Notes: generated by a model from the sequence alone, not told the origin. A stretch of 64,000 nt of DNA from IDS-8 sp035304345 (GCA_035304345.1 DATGQE010000104.1:1-64000); one strand, 5' to 3'; positions 27,105 to 36,026 are shown, counted from the stretch's first letter. Numbers and translations are program-made.

Positions 27105-27141
27105 CTGTACCGAACACGCAGGCCGCGGGCCGCACGCGCTC

Positions 27142-29928
27142 TTACAGGCGGTACTTCACGCCGAGCAGGAACACGCGGCCCGTGTGGTCGTACTCGTAGC
27201 GACGGCGCGTTTCGATATCGACCCATCGATCCTGGTAATCGTCCGTGAGGTTCAGTGCTTCGAAGGAGATCTCGAAATTGTCGTTCAGGACATAGCTCGC
27301 ATGGAAGTCGAGGTTGAACGTGCCGTCGAAGCCCTCGAAGCGGTTGCCCGTACCGCTGGTGCCGTCGATGTAGTCGTCGCGGTACGCAGCGGACAGCCGC
27401 GCCGCAAACGTCTCGTTCTCGTAGTACACGGTCGCGTTGTACGAGTTGTTCGAGAGGCCGAACAGGCGCTCGGTGACGATTTCGTTGCCGAACGTGTAGT
27501 CGACTTCCGAATCGACGTACGTGTAGTTGGCGATGAAACCCATGCTGTCGAGCACCGGCGGCAACCGGTCGAAGATCTGGGCAAACGGCATCTGGATACC
27601 GATCTCGAAGCCCTCCAGCGAACCTCCCGGGCCGTTCTCCACGGACCGGATCGTCCAGCACCCCGAGCCGCCGTTCGCCGGGTTGCACGACTCCGCCGGT
27701 CCGCCTTCCGGGTTGTTGGCGGCAGGCGAGGTCGGCACGAGGAGCTGCGTCGGCAATCCCGTCGAGGCATAGGTGCCCTGCCGCTCGGTGCTGATCGGCC
27801 GCGACTCGATGTCCTTGTAGAACAGCGCGAGCGACAGCAGCGACTCGTCGGCAAAATACCACTCGATCGAGGCGTCGAAGGCATCGGCACGCGTCGGCTC
27901 GAGGAACGGGTTCTGGTAGGAGACCCGGTAGTTGAAGCTGTCGACGCTGCCGCCCGGGGTGAGCGAGGCGAGCCCCGGGCGCGTCAGCACTTTTGCCGCC
28001 GATGCTCGCAGCACCAGCTCGTCGGTGACGAACAGGGCGGCATTCATGGCAGGCAGCGTGTCGTCGTACGGGTCGCGGTCGATCGTCACCTCCGTGCCCG
28101 AGTTGAAGCCGGTCGATGACTGGTCGGTCTCGACGTAGCGCACCCCGATGTCGAACCTGAACGGCATGTCGCCGAGCATGATGTCGCCGTTGAGCTGCAG
28201 GTAGACGCCCAGGTTCTCCTCCGTGACGGCGTTGGTGTTGCCCAGGTTGGGCTGCGCCGGGAGGTTGAACAGGTCGAAATAGTCGATCCAGCCGGACAGC
28301 GACGGGATCGCCCATACGGCAGTCGAACTGCCTGCCACGTCGTCGTCGTAGCGATAGATCTCGCTGAGCGCAGCCGTTGCCGGCACACCCACCAGATCGT
28401 CGATGCCGTCGTCGTCGAGGTCGCAATCGTGCAGACCTGCACCGCAGACCCCGGTATCGCGCAAGGCCTCGGTCGAGCCGAACTCGAACTTCTTGTAGCT
28501 GACGCCGCCTTCGAGCGTGTAGGAATCCGCGAAATCCCACTCGAGGTTGAGCTCGGCGTTGTCGAAGCCGTGCTTGGCCCTGGAAGGACGGTCGCGCAGC
28601 TCGGTGAGCTGGAAGTTCGCCGGATCGGCCACATCCGGGCCCTCGTACGCGAGGACCGGGTTCCTGTCATCCGTGTAGTCGTACCGGAAGCCGTTGTAGT
28701 CCCGGTCGTCGTACATGAACGTGATCTCGTACGGGAACGTGAGGTCCGATTCCGAAGTCCCCACGAGCACGCCGAGGCGCAGGCCATCGCTGATCTCGTG
28801 GTCGAGGCGCAGCCCGACCTGGTTGAACTCGGTCGTCCAGGCCTTTTTGAAGTTCTCGTTCCGCACCCACGCGTTGTTCACCGTCATGGAGGTGAGGTTG
28901 TTGGTCGCGGGATCATGGGTGAAATCGACGACGTCCATCCCGCCCTCGTTGCCGCGGAACAGCACCTCCAGCCATTTTTCGCCGCGTGACGCGTCGAGCT
29001 CCGAGTACAGCACGTCGAACGACACGGTCGTGCGGTCGGTCGGCCGGAACTGCAGCCCGCCGGTCAGGCCGAGCCGCTCGCGCTCGAGGCGGATCTCGCC
29101 GTAGCGCGGAATGCGGGGATGAAAGCCGCTCGCCACCGTCGCGCATCCCGCGTCGCCCGGGTTGGCGGCACAGTCGACACCGCGGACCGAGGCAAAGCTC
29201 GCTGTCTGCCAGCGCACCGTGTTGTGGCCGAACTCGCTGGTGACGCTCTCCGACCAGGCCGCCGACAGGGACACGCCCCAGGTCTCGCCGGGCGCGACAT
29301 ACGAGAACAGGCCGGCGAAGCGCGGCCCGAAGTCCTCGACGAGGTTGTTGTACTGGCCCTGCATGTTCGCGACGAAGGTCATGCCCTCTCCGTAATCGAG
29401 CGGGCGCCCGGTATTGAGGTCCACGACCGCGCCGAGCGAGCCCTCGTCCACGTTCGCGCTCGCCGTCTTGCGGACCTGCAGCGAGTTGAACAGCTCCGAG
29501 GCGAAGACGTTGAAGTCGAACGAGCGGCCGCGGTTCGGGCCACCCTCGCCCCCCGTGGCGGCCATTGCTTCCATGCCGTTGATGCGCACCCGCGTGAACT
29601 CGCCGGAAAGACCGCGCACCGTGATCTGCCTGCCCTCGCCGCTGTCGCGGGTCACCGCGATGCCCGGGATGCGCTGCATCGATTCCGCGAGGTTGAGATC
29701 GGGGAAATCGGCGATGTCGTCGGCGAAAATCGAATCGACGACGCCCGTCGAGTTCTTCTTGAGATCCAGCGCCGTGGCCAGCGACTGGCGATACCCGGTG
29801 ACGATGATGTTCTCGATCACCCCCGCACTTTGCTCGTCCTGCGCCATGGCACCCGGCGCGGACAGGGCGGCGCCGATGGCGGCGCACACCGCGGACACGC
29901 GGCCTGCTTTGACGTGCTTACCCTTCAT
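27142..29928 (-). CDS. TonB-dependent receptor of the pectin/uronate locus
   Basis: This 928-residue outer-membrane transporter has a signal peptide ending near AMAQD. A TonB-box-like segment and plug follow (about 35-160, with IIVTGYRQSLATALDLKK and the DSGEGRQITVRGL plug motif), then a beta-barrel ending in VKYRL. The N-terminal pattern matches the carbohydrate/TIGR01782 group of proteobacterial receptors. It should import oligogalacturonides or related oligosaccharides. The start has a GAGGGGG ribosome site. Two operators lie upstream, at 30006 and 30110, with a centre-to-centre distance of 104 bases, about ten helical turns. This suggests cooperative or looped repression. Confidence 0.93.
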   Translation of the reverse strand: MKGKHVKAGRVSAVCAAIGAALSAPGAMAQDEQSAGVIENIIVTGYRQSLATALDLKKNSTGVVDSIFADDIADFPDLNLAESMQRIPGIAVTRDSGEGRQITVRGLSGEFTRVRINGMEAMAATGGEGGPNRGRSFDFNVFASELFNSLQVRKTASANVDEGSLGAVVDLNTGRPLDYGEGMTFVANMQGQYNNLVEDFGPRFAGLFSYVAPGETWGVSLSAAWSESVTSEFGHNTVRWQTASFASVRGVDCAANPGDAGCATVASGFHPRIPRYGEIRLERERLGLTGGLQFRPTDRTTVSFDVLYSELDASRGEKWLEVLFRGNEGGMDVVDFTHDPATNNLTSMTVNNAWVRNENFKKAWTTEFNQVGLRLDHEISDGLRLGVLVGTSESDLTFPYEITFMYDDRDYNGFRYDYTDDRNPVLAYEGPDVADPANFQLTELRDRPSRAKHGFDNAELNLEWDFADSYTLEGGVSYKKFEFGSTEALRDTGVCGAGLHDCDLDDDGIDDLVGVPATAALSEIYRYDDDVAGSSTAVWAIPSLSGWIDYFDLFNLPAQPNLGNTNAVTEENLGVYLQLNGDIMLGDMPFRFDIGVRYVETDQSSTGFNSGTEVTIDRDPYDDTLPAMNAALFVTDELVLRASAAKVLTRPGLASLTPGGSVDSFNYRVSYQNPFLEPTRADAFDASIEWYFADESLLSLALFYKDIESRPISTERQGTYASTGLPTQLLVPTSPAANNPEGGPAESCNPANGGSGCWTIRSVENGPGGSLEGFEIGIQMPFAQIFDRLPPVLDSMGFIANYTYVDSEVDYTFGNEIVTERLFGLSNNSYNATVYYENETFAARLSAAYRDDYIDGTSGTGNRFEGFDGTFNLDFHASYVLNDNFEISFEALNLTDDYQDRWVDIETRRRYEYDHTGRVFLLGVKYRL

Positions 29929-30005
29929 GAAAGGCCCCCTCAGTAGACGTCACGACATGGAGCACCGGTGCCGGCTGGCCGCCATTGCCGCTCGGGCAGT
30001 TATGG

Positions 30006-30019
30006 TGACACCGGTGTCA
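30006..30019. promoter_or_regulatory. Perfect palindromic operator upstream of the TonB receptor
   Basis: TGACACCGGTGTCA is an exact palindrome. It lies 77 bases upstream of the receptor start and is the best copy of the motif in the window. Confidence 0.85.
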
Positions 30020-30109
30020 TTGCAGAACGACGCTATCACTTCATGGATCGGCCTGCAAGCGGAAATATCGACCGGGCATGACCCGGAAACGCCGGGCCAC
30101 GGCCGAAAT

Positions 30110-30123
30110 TGACACCGGTGGCA
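30110..30123. promoter_or_regulatory. Second operator upstream of the TonB receptor
   Basis: TGACACCGGTGGCA differs at one position from the perfect copy at 30006-30019. The spacer 29929-30340 contains no gene; these two sites are its only recognisable content. Confidence 0.75.
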
Positions 30124-30340
30124 GGCTTGCCGGGCGCGTTCCGCGGTCCGGCCCCGGGCGTGGGCTCCGCCATGCCGGGACACCTTTGTTGGAGCGCGGG
30201 CCCGCGATGGCCGGTCGGGCGCAATGGCGCTGCTACGGGTTCAGTGCTGCCGCTCGACGAAAACCAGCGCGCACGACGCGCGCAGGCAGGCACGTGGCGT
30301 CCATCCGGATGGCTCCGCCGCCGCCAGGTCGGAAACTGGT

Positions 30341-31369
30341 TTACCGCTGTACCCGCCCCGAAGCGTCGCCGCCCACGAGCTTCTCGACCTCGGCCACGCC
30401 GACGCGGTTGAAGTCGCCCGAGATCGAGTGCTTGAGGCAGCTCGCCGCCACGGCGAACTCGAGCGCCTTGCGGCGGTCGTCGTAGGCGTTGAGGCCGTAA
30501 ATCAGGCCGGACGCGAACGAATCGCCACCGCCCACGCGGTCCACGATGTCCGTGATGTCGTAGCGGCGCGAGACGTAAAAGCCGTCCGCGTCGCGCAGGC
30601 ACGCCGACCAGCCGTTCACGTCGGCGCTTTTCGACTCGCGCAGCGTGATCGCCATGACGGAGAGGTTCGGGTAGGCGCTCATCATCTTGAGGCTCAGCGC
30701 ATCATAGCGTGAGACGTCGAGCTCCCCGCTCTCGACGTCGACGTCCGCGGTGATGCCGATCGCCTTTTGGCAGTCCTCCTCGTTGGCGATGCCGACGTCG
30801 ACGTACTTCACGAGCTCGCGCATCACCTCCGGCGCGCTCTTGCCGTACTTCCACAGCTTGCCGCGGTAGTTGAAATCGCAGGAAACGGTGAGGCCTTTCG
30901 CCTTCGCGGCCCCCACCGCCTCGAAGCTCAGGTCCGCCGCGCTCTGGCTCAGGGCCGGCGTGATCCCGGTGATGTGGAACCAGCGCGCACCGTCGAAGAT
31001 GCGGTCCCAGTCGAAATCGCCCGGTTTCGCCTCGCAGATCGACGAGTGCGAGCGGTCGTACACCACCTTCGAAGGGCGCTGGTTGGCGCCGGTCTCCAGG
31101 AAGTAGATCCCGACGCGCTCGCCCGCGCGGCGGATGAGGGAGGTGTCGACGCCGAACCCGCGGAGCTCGCGCAGCGCCGCGTCGCCGATGTCGTTGGCCG
31201 GCAGCGCGGTGACGAAGGCGGCGTCCAGCCCGTAATTCGCGAGCGAGACCGCGACGTTCGCCTCGCCCCCGCCGAACGTGGCCTCGAAGGCCGGCGACTG
31301 GAAGAAGCGCTCGTTCCCGGGCGTCTTCAGCCGCAGCATGATCTCACCGAAAGTAACGTATTCAGCCAT
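30341..31369 (-). CDS. kdgK: 2-dehydro-3-deoxygluconokinase
   Basis: This 342-residue PfkB-family sugar kinase phosphorylates KDG to KDPG in the cytoplasm. The N-terminal substrate segment TFGGGEANVAVSLAN and the ATP/catalytic motif RVGGGDSFASGL with base Asp283 support the family. KDG specificity comes mainly from the directly upstream KDPG aldolase gene and from its place in the uronate locus. Its start overlaps kdgA by 8 bases, so it is translated from the kdgA transcript under the operator at 32050. Confidence 0.93.
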   Translation of the reverse strand: MAEYVTFGEIMLRLKTPGNERFFQSPAFEATFGGGEANVAVSLANYGLDAAFVTALPANDIGDAALRELRGFGVDTSLIRRAGERVGIYFLETGANQRPSKVVYDRSHSSICEAKPGDFDWDRIFDGARWFHITGITPALSQSAADLSFEAVGAAKAKGLTVSCDFNYRGKLWKYGKSAPEVMRELVKYVDVGIANEEDCQKAIGITADVDVESGELDVSRYDALSLKMMSAYPNLSVMAITLRESKSADVNGWSACLRDADGFYVSRRYDITDIVDRVGGGDSFASGLIYGLNAYDDRRKALEFAVAASCLKHSISGDFNRVGVAEVEKLVGGDASGRVQR

Positions 31370-32009
31370 TCCTGCTTCCCCCGGAAGCGGCGATGCGACA
31401 GGCCTCCGCCGCCAGGTTGGTGATGGTGGAGTATTCCCCGGCCGCGATGGCCGCGGCGGGCGTGAGCCAGCTTCCCCCGCAGGCGACGACCTGCGGCAGC
31501 GCCAGCCAATCCGCGAGGTTGGCCGCCGACACGCCGCCGGTCGGCATGAAGCGCATCTCGCGGAACGGTGCGGCGAGCGCCTTGAGCGTCGGGATGCCGC
31601 CCGCCGCGCTGGCCGGGAAGAACTTCACGGTGCGGAGCCCGAGGTTGTAGGCGCGCTGAAGCTCGGTCGCGGTCACGACGCCCGGGAATGCGGGCAGGTC
31701 GCGCTCGCGCGCGACGCTCACGACCGCTTCGTCGAGACCCGGGGACACGATGAAGCGCGCCCCGGCGTCCGCAGCCGCTCGTGCCTGCGCCTCCGTGAGC
31801 ACCGTGCCCGCGCCGACGACGGCTTCCGGCACTTCGCGGCCGACCGCCTCCAGGCAGGCCAGCGCCGCATCGGTGCGGAAGACGACCTCGATCACCGTCA
31901 GCCCGCCTGCGACCAGCGCGTGCGCGACGCGCACGGCCACGGCGGGATCGTCCGCCTGCACCAGGGGCACGACGGGCGTATGCTCCAGCCGTTGTTCGAC
32001 GACTTTCAT
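31362..32009 (-). CDS. kdgA: KDPG/KHG aldolase
   Basis: This 215-residue class I aldolase splits 2-keto-3-deoxy-6-phosphogluconate into pyruvate and glyceraldehyde 3-phosphate. The Schiff-base Lys129 lies in RTVKFFPA, the general acid Glu41 in TVIEVVFRT and the phosphate-binding loop in MPTGGVS. The gene is also known as eda. It is first in the kdgA-kdgK operon. The operator at 32050-32063 lies 40 bases upstream of the ATG, in the spacer shared with the divergent amidohydrolase. Confidence 0.95.
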   Translation of the reverse strand: MKVVEQRLEHTPVVPLVQADDPAVAVRVAHALVAGGLTVIEVVFRTDAALACLEAVGREVPEAVVGAGTVLTEAQARAAADAGARFIVSPGLDEAVVSVARERDLPAFPGVVTATELQRAYNLGLRTVKFFPASAAGGIPTLKALAAPFREMRFMPTGGVSAANLADWLALPQVVACGGSWLTPAAAIAAGEYSTITNLAAEACRIAASGGSRNG

Positions 32010-32049
32010 CGAGTCTCCTTGAGGGTCCCGCAGCGCGCTCGCCGCGGAT

Positions 32050-32063
32050 GGACACCGGTTACC
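32050..32063. promoter_or_regulatory. Operator upstream of kdgA, shared with the divergent amidohydrolase
   Basis: GGACACCGGTTACC is centred on CCGG. It shares GACACCGGT with the perfect palindrome at 30006, and its other half resembles the GGTAACCGG arm of the kduI site. Confidence 0.72.
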
Positions 32064-32137
32064 GGCTGCAAAGATATGCCAAGCCGCACGAGCCCGGCAA
32101 CTTTGCCCACTCGAGCCGCATCGACTAGCCTGAGCGC

Positions 32138-33376
32138 ATGCACATCGACATCGAGCGACTGAAACGCACGCTGTTCGAGCTTTCGCGCTTCGGTTTCAAC
32201 GAGGCCGACAACGGCATCTACCGCATCGGCTTCTCCGCAGCGGACATGGCGGCTCGCCGCTGGCTGCTGCAGGCGCTCGAGCGCGACGGGCTGGCGCCGC
32301 GCATGGACGGGGCCGGCAACGTCTGGGGCCGCTACGGCCCGCCCGACCCACCGAGCGTCACGCTCGGCTCGCACCTGGATTCGGTGCCGGCGGGCGGGAT
32401 GTTCGACGGCGCGCTCGGCGTCGTCGCCGCGCTCGAGGTGCTGCGGCGCCTGAAAGAAGAGCAGGTGGAGCTCGCCTTGCCCGTCGAGCTGGTCGCGACC
32501 GCCGAGGAGGAAGGCCGTTACGGCGGGATGTTCGGCGCCCAGGCGATCGCCGGGGAGCTCACGCCCGGCGGCATCCTCGGCATGCACGACCCGGACGGCT
32601 GCCGGCTGGCCGACGCGCTCGAGGCCGCCGGGCTCGAGCCGCTCAAGGCGCTCGAGGCGCGCCGTGCCCCGGGCTCGATGCGCGCCTTCGTCGAGCTGCA
32701 CGTCGAGCAGGGACCGGTGCTGGAGCAGTCCGGAAAGACGATTGGCGTCGTGGACTGCATCGCCGGCGTGTTCAAGTGGATCGTGCACCTCATCGGCAAG
32801 GCCGATCACGCCGGCACCGCACCGATGAACATGCGCAGCGACGCGTTCATGGGTCTCGCCGACTTCGCCCACGAGATTCCGCGCCTCATCGACGAGGACG
32901 GCACGGAGCGCAGCCGGCTCACGGTCGGCAAGGTGGAGCTCAGGCCGGGAAGCCCGCACACGATCCCGGGGGAGGCGATTTTCACACTGGTCGGCCGCGA
33001 TACCGACGAGGCCGTCATGCGGGCGCTCTGCAACGCCTGCCGCAAGAGCCTGTCGGCGATAGCCCGACGTCACAAGCTGATGTTCGAGTACGAAGAGATC
33101 AGCTGGCTCAAGCCGGTGGCCTGCAGCCCGGAGATCGTCGAGTGCCTCGAGCGGCTGGCGGAGAAGCGGGGCTGCTCCTGGCAGCGCATGCCGAGCGGCG
33201 CCGGCCACGATACCCAGTTCATGGCCGGCATCACCCAGGCCGGCATGCTCTTCGTGCCCTCGGTCGGCGGCGTCAGCCATTCGCCGGACGAGTGGACCCA
33301 CTGGTCCGACGTCGAGACCGGCGCCAACCTGCTGCTCGACGCCGCGCTCGAGCTGGCCTCCCGAGGCGGCTCGTAA
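32138..33376 (+). CDS. M20-family amidohydrolase (N-carbamoyl-amino-acid hydrolase / allantoate amidohydrolase type)
   Basis: This 412-residue Zn-dependent hydrolase has metal ligands His79 and Asp90 in GSHLDSVPAGGMFDG, Glu124/Glu125 in TAEEEGRYGG and the later HVEQGPVLE. The C-terminal SGAGHDTQFM is also typical of the allantoate/ureidopropionate/carbamoyl-amino-acid branch. It would release ammonia or a carbamoyl group from an N-substituted amino acid. No purine-catabolic genes are nearby. Its promoter region contains the uronate operator at 32050, so it may belong to that regulon, perhaps only through the shared spacer. Confidence 0.87.
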   Translation: MHIDIERLKRTLFELSRFGFNEADNGIYRIGFSAADMAARRWLLQALERDGLAPRMDGAGNVWGRYGPPDPPSVTLGSHLDSVPAGGMFDGALGVVAALEVLRRLKEEQVELALPVELVATAEEEGRYGGMFGAQAIAGELTPGGILGMHDPDGCRLADALEAAGLEPLKALEARRAPGSMRAFVELHVEQGPVLEQSGKTIGVVDCIAGVFKWIVHLIGKADHAGTAPMNMRSDAFMGLADFAHEIPRLIDEDGTERSRLTVGKVELRPGSPHTIPGEAIFTLVGRDTDEAVMRALCNACRKSLSAIARRHKLMFEYEEISWLKPVACSPEIVECLERLAEKRGCSWQRMPSGAGHDTQFMAGITQAGMLFVPSVGGVSHSPDEWTHWSDVETGANLLLDAALELASRGGS

Positions 33377-33384
33377 CCGGGCCT

Positions 33385-33414
33385 GGCGTGCCGCACCCCG
33401 CGGCGCGGCACGCC
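33385..33414. terminator. GC hairpin between convergent genes
   Basis: GGCGTGCCGC (33385-33394) pairs perfectly with GCGGCACGCC (33405-33414). It lies between the amidohydrolase and the PRC-barrel gene. There is no T tract. Confidence 0.5.
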
Positions 33415-33430
33415 GGCGGGCCGGGCCCGG

Positions 33431-34627
33431 CTACAGGCGCTGCCGCTCCGTCTGCGGCAGCTTCTTCTGCTGCCACTGCCGGGAGTCTTTCGAGCCTTGC
33501 GCCTTCCTGGCGTGTGCCTCGATCTGCTCCCGGTCCATGGCGACCTGCAGGTTGCCGTCCTCCGCTAGCGTCAGGACGGACAGGGGCAGCGTCACCTGCT
33601 CCTGGCCGATGCCGAGGAAGCCGTCCTCGAGGTCGATGCTCGCGACGTAGCGTCCCGCCTGGTCGCTCGTTATCCCGGAGACTTCACCAACCTTCTCCCC
33701 GTCGGAGGACATCACCGTCTTCCCGGAGAACTGCTCGCCCAGCATGGACGCGATGCTGCGGCCTGCCGTGCTTTCGCCGGTGACGGAGGCGGCACCCGCC
33801 GCACCGGCGGCGGCGCCCGCGGCGGCCGCACCCGCCGCGGCTCCGCCCTGGCGGTCCTCCTCCGTCGCACCGGCCACGCGCTCCTGGATCACCTGTTCGT
33901 CCGGGTCGGCGGTCGCGGCAACCGTCTGCGGCTCGAACCGGAGCTCCTGCACGTACTCGTCGCTCCGGCCCTGCATGAGCGCCTGTATCGCCTCGGCATA
34001 GAACTCGCGGGCCTCTTCGACGTCGCGCCGCCCCTCGATGATGTCGTGCGCCAGGTTGAGCGCGAGGAAGTTCGCCGCTTCCTCCCCGCACAGCGCCGCC
34101 AGCTCGCCCTTCGTGCGGCTCGCGGTCAGGCTGCCGTCGAACCGGGCGAGGTCCGCGAGCTTCTCGGGCGGCACCTCGTAGGCGACCACCTGCTCGAGCA
34201 CGTCCTCGTGCGGCAGCGGGAAGTTGTGCGGCACCGGCTTCCGGTAGACCGTCGAGCGGAGCCACGGCCCGTTGTCGTACCAGACCAGCATCTCGTCCGT
34301 GACGACGTCGGGCTCACCGTAGCGGTCGAGCATCGCCTTTGCCGCTTTCTGCGACGCGGAAGGCCAGCGCTGGATGAGCTGCTCGGCCTGGGCCTGCCCC
34401 GCCTGGGTCCGGCTCATGTGGCTCATGTGACCGTGGGGTTTCGATTGCGACTGGGACGGCGATTGCGACGGCGGCGGCGCATCCGGCGGCTGCGGCGATT
34501 GCGACGGCGATTGCGATTGCGCTTGCGGCGGGTTCGCAGCCATCGCGGTGGCGGCGAGCGCGGACGCGGCAAGCGCCGCGATGACGGGCCGGCGGAACGG
34601 CGCCGGCGGCCTTTCGGTTTTCTTCAC
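33431..34627 (-). CDS. Exported PRC-barrel domain protein with Ser/Gln/Pro-rich linker
   Basis: This is a 398-residue protein. A signal peptide (VIAALAASALAATAMA) is followed by a low-complexity Gln/Ser/Pro region with repeated SQSP units. A conserved-looking central part comes next (about 75-255), then an Ala/Gly-rich hinge. A PRC-barrel is at about 295-375 (GKTVMSSDGEKVGEVSGI then VTLPLSVL). PRC-barrels bind partners or surfaces and stabilise complexes; some Gram-negative exported forms respond to stress. The GTG at 34627 is chosen because GAGGAGGGG precedes it. Function is otherwise unknown. Confidence 0.72.
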   Translation of the reverse strand: MKKTERPPAPFRRPVIAALAASALAATAMAANPPQAQSQSPSQSPQPPDAPPPSQSPSQSQSKPHGHMSHMSRTQAGQAQAEQLIQRWPSASQKAAKAMLDRYGEPDVVTDEMLVWYDNGPWLRSTVYRKPVPHNFPLPHEDVLEQVVAYEVPPEKLADLARFDGSLTASRTKGELAALCGEEAANFLALNLAHDIIEGRRDVEEAREFYAEAIQALMQGRSDEYVQELRFEPQTVAATADPDEQVIQERVAGATEEDRQGGAAAGAAAAGAAAGAAGAASVTGESTAGRSIASMLGEQFSGKTVMSSDGEKVGEVSGITSDQAGRYVASIDLEDGFLGIGQEQVTLPLSVLTLAEDGNLQVAMDREQIEAHARKAQGSKDSRQWQQKKLPQTERQRL

Positions 34628-34819
34628 TTTCCCCTCCTCGAAGCGTGCGTCGATGAACTGGATGGAGCCTCGGGAAGGGTGCAAATCGCGTGCCGCGTCA
34701 CGGGGGCGCGCGAGGACGCATCGTGCGGTGCCGCACGGGGGAAACGTGCAGCGCAACCCTGTACGGATTACATTCCCGCCGTCAATCCTTACCGGCCCGC
34801 CCCGCACGCGGGCCGTGCT

Positions 34820-35698
34820 TCAGGCGAGGTGACGCCGGAAGAACTCGATCGTGCGCCGCCAGGCGAGCTCGGCCGCCCCGGCGTCGTAGCGGGGCGTGGA
34901 GTTGTTGTGGAAGCCGTGGCGGGTGCCGGGATAGACGTGGATCTCGTAGGTTGCGCCGGCAGCCGCGAGCGCTTCCTCGAACGCCGGCCGCATCGCGTTG
35001 ATGCGCTCGTCCTCCTCGGCGTAGTGGATGAGCAGCGGCGCCGTGATCTTCGGCACGTCGGCCGGGTCCGGCGCCGCACCGTAGAACGGCACGCCCGCGT
35101 GCAGGTCGCCGCGCATGCGCACTGCGAGCTGGTTGGTCATGCCCCCGCCCCAGCAGAAGCCGGTGGCGCCGAGCCGGCCGGTGGAGCGCTCGTGCTCCTT
35201 GAGCCAGCGGGCGCTGTTCAGCATGTCCTGCCGGAGCTTCTCGGGGTCGAGGCTCGCCTGCATCGCACGCCCGTCGTCGTCGTTGCCGGGATAACCGCCG
35301 ATCGGTGACAGCCCGTCGGGCGCGAGCGCGAGGAATCCCGCGACCGCCGCGCGGCGCGCCACGTCCTCGATGTAAGGGTTGAGCCCACGGTTCTCGTGGA
35401 TGACGAGCACCGCCGGGAATGGCCCCTCGCCCGCCGGCTGCACGAGGTAGCCCCGCATCCGGCCCGAGGTGCCGCCGGGCGAGGGGTATTCGACGTAGCG
35501 GGGCACGATACGCTCGTCGGTGAAGGAAACTTCCGCGGCCTCCGCGTAGCGCGGCAGCAGGCTCTCAGCCATCGCGAGCGCGGATCCGCCGGCGACCGTC
35601 AGGGCCGCCGCGCGCTTGAAGAACTGGCGGCGGCTGATCCGGCCGTGGCAGTAGTCGTCGTAGAGGGCGTAAACCCGCGGATCGATTTCCTTGCTCAT
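34820..35698 (-). CDS. Tat-exported dienelactone hydrolase-family protein
   Basis: This 292-residue alpha/beta-hydrolase has Cys182 as nucleophile in GFCWGGGM, Asp230 in YAEEDERI and His261 in GTRHGFHN, the Cys-Asp-His triad of dienelactone hydrolases. The N-terminal ISRRQFFKRAAALTVAGG is a twin-arginine signal, so it works in the periplasm, unlike the classical cytoplasmic enzyme of chlorocatechol pathways. The true substrate is unknown. The ATG at 35698 has an AAGGGGGAG ribosome site. The frame is open further upstream, but only across the repeat region. Confidence 0.87.
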   Translation of the reverse strand: MSKEIDPRVYALYDDYCHGRISRRQFFKRAAALTVAGGSALAMAESLLPRYAEAAEVSFTDERIVPRYVEYPSPGGTSGRMRGYLVQPAGEGPFPAVLVIHENRGLNPYIEDVARRAAVAGFLALAPDGLSPIGGYPGNDDDGRAMQASLDPEKLRQDMLNSARWLKEHERSTGRLGATGFCWGGGMTNQLAVRMRGDLHAGVPFYGAAPDPADVPKITAPLLIHYAEEDERINAMRPAFEEALAAAGATYEIHVYPGTRHGFHNNSTPRYDAGAAELAWRRTIEFFRRHLA

Positions 35699-35756
35699 CG
35701 TTGCTCCCCCTTGGATGCCGTCGCGACAGCTTAAACGGCAGGCAGGCCGAGCGAAA

Positions 35757-35780
35757 GGGAGCACGCATTGCGCACGACAC
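35757..35780 (+). repeat. REP-like palindrome
   Basis: GGGAGCACGCATTGCGCACGACAC-type sequence: the GGGAGC start, a GCAC palindrome and the GACAC end match the window's REP pattern. It lies 26 bases before the large repeat element that begins at 35806. Confidence 0.5.
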
Positions 35781-35805
35781 GGATGGCGCCCCGCGGGGAA
35801 CGGGC

Positions 35806-36020
35806 AGGAGCGCGCACCCCGCGCGCGACAACGATCGTGGCACCAGCCTCGACCACCGGCGGAGCCGCGACCGGGGGAGGTTCTCTCGGCGCCGGCCACG
35901 AGTACATCCATGTAGGCCTGCGGGCTCGGCATCCTAAGCCTCGCACGCCGCCGAGAGGACCTCCCCCGGCCACGGCTCCGCCTCAGTGGCGTGTTCGGGT
36001 CGCGCGGGGTGCGCGCTCCT
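35806..36020. repeat. Large nested inverted-repeat element, copy A
   Basis: The outer arms 35806-35829 and 35998-36020 are REP-like and complementary (AGGAGCGCGCACCCCGCGCG core). The inner arms 35858-35891 and 35949-35982 pair over 34 bases with few mismatches (GGCGGAGCCG and GGGGGAGGT...CTCTCGGCG). The segment 35832-36000 aligns without gaps to 60160-60328 with about 8 differences in 169 bases by eye. No long open frame explains it. It fills the spacer between the dienelactone hydrolase and a TonB receptor gene. Confidence 0.9.
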
Positions 36021-36026
36021 GCAACC

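Noticed and set aside
33640..33900. Ala/Gly-rich run in the PRC-barrel protein as a sign of frameshift
   Set aside because: The frame remains open with normal codon use on both sides, and both flanking domains are in the same frame, so it is a linker.
35832..35982. Short protein-like frames inside the large repeat
   Set aside because: The conserved feature between copies is the inverted-repeat structure. Substitutions do not follow codon positions, and the frames differ between copies.
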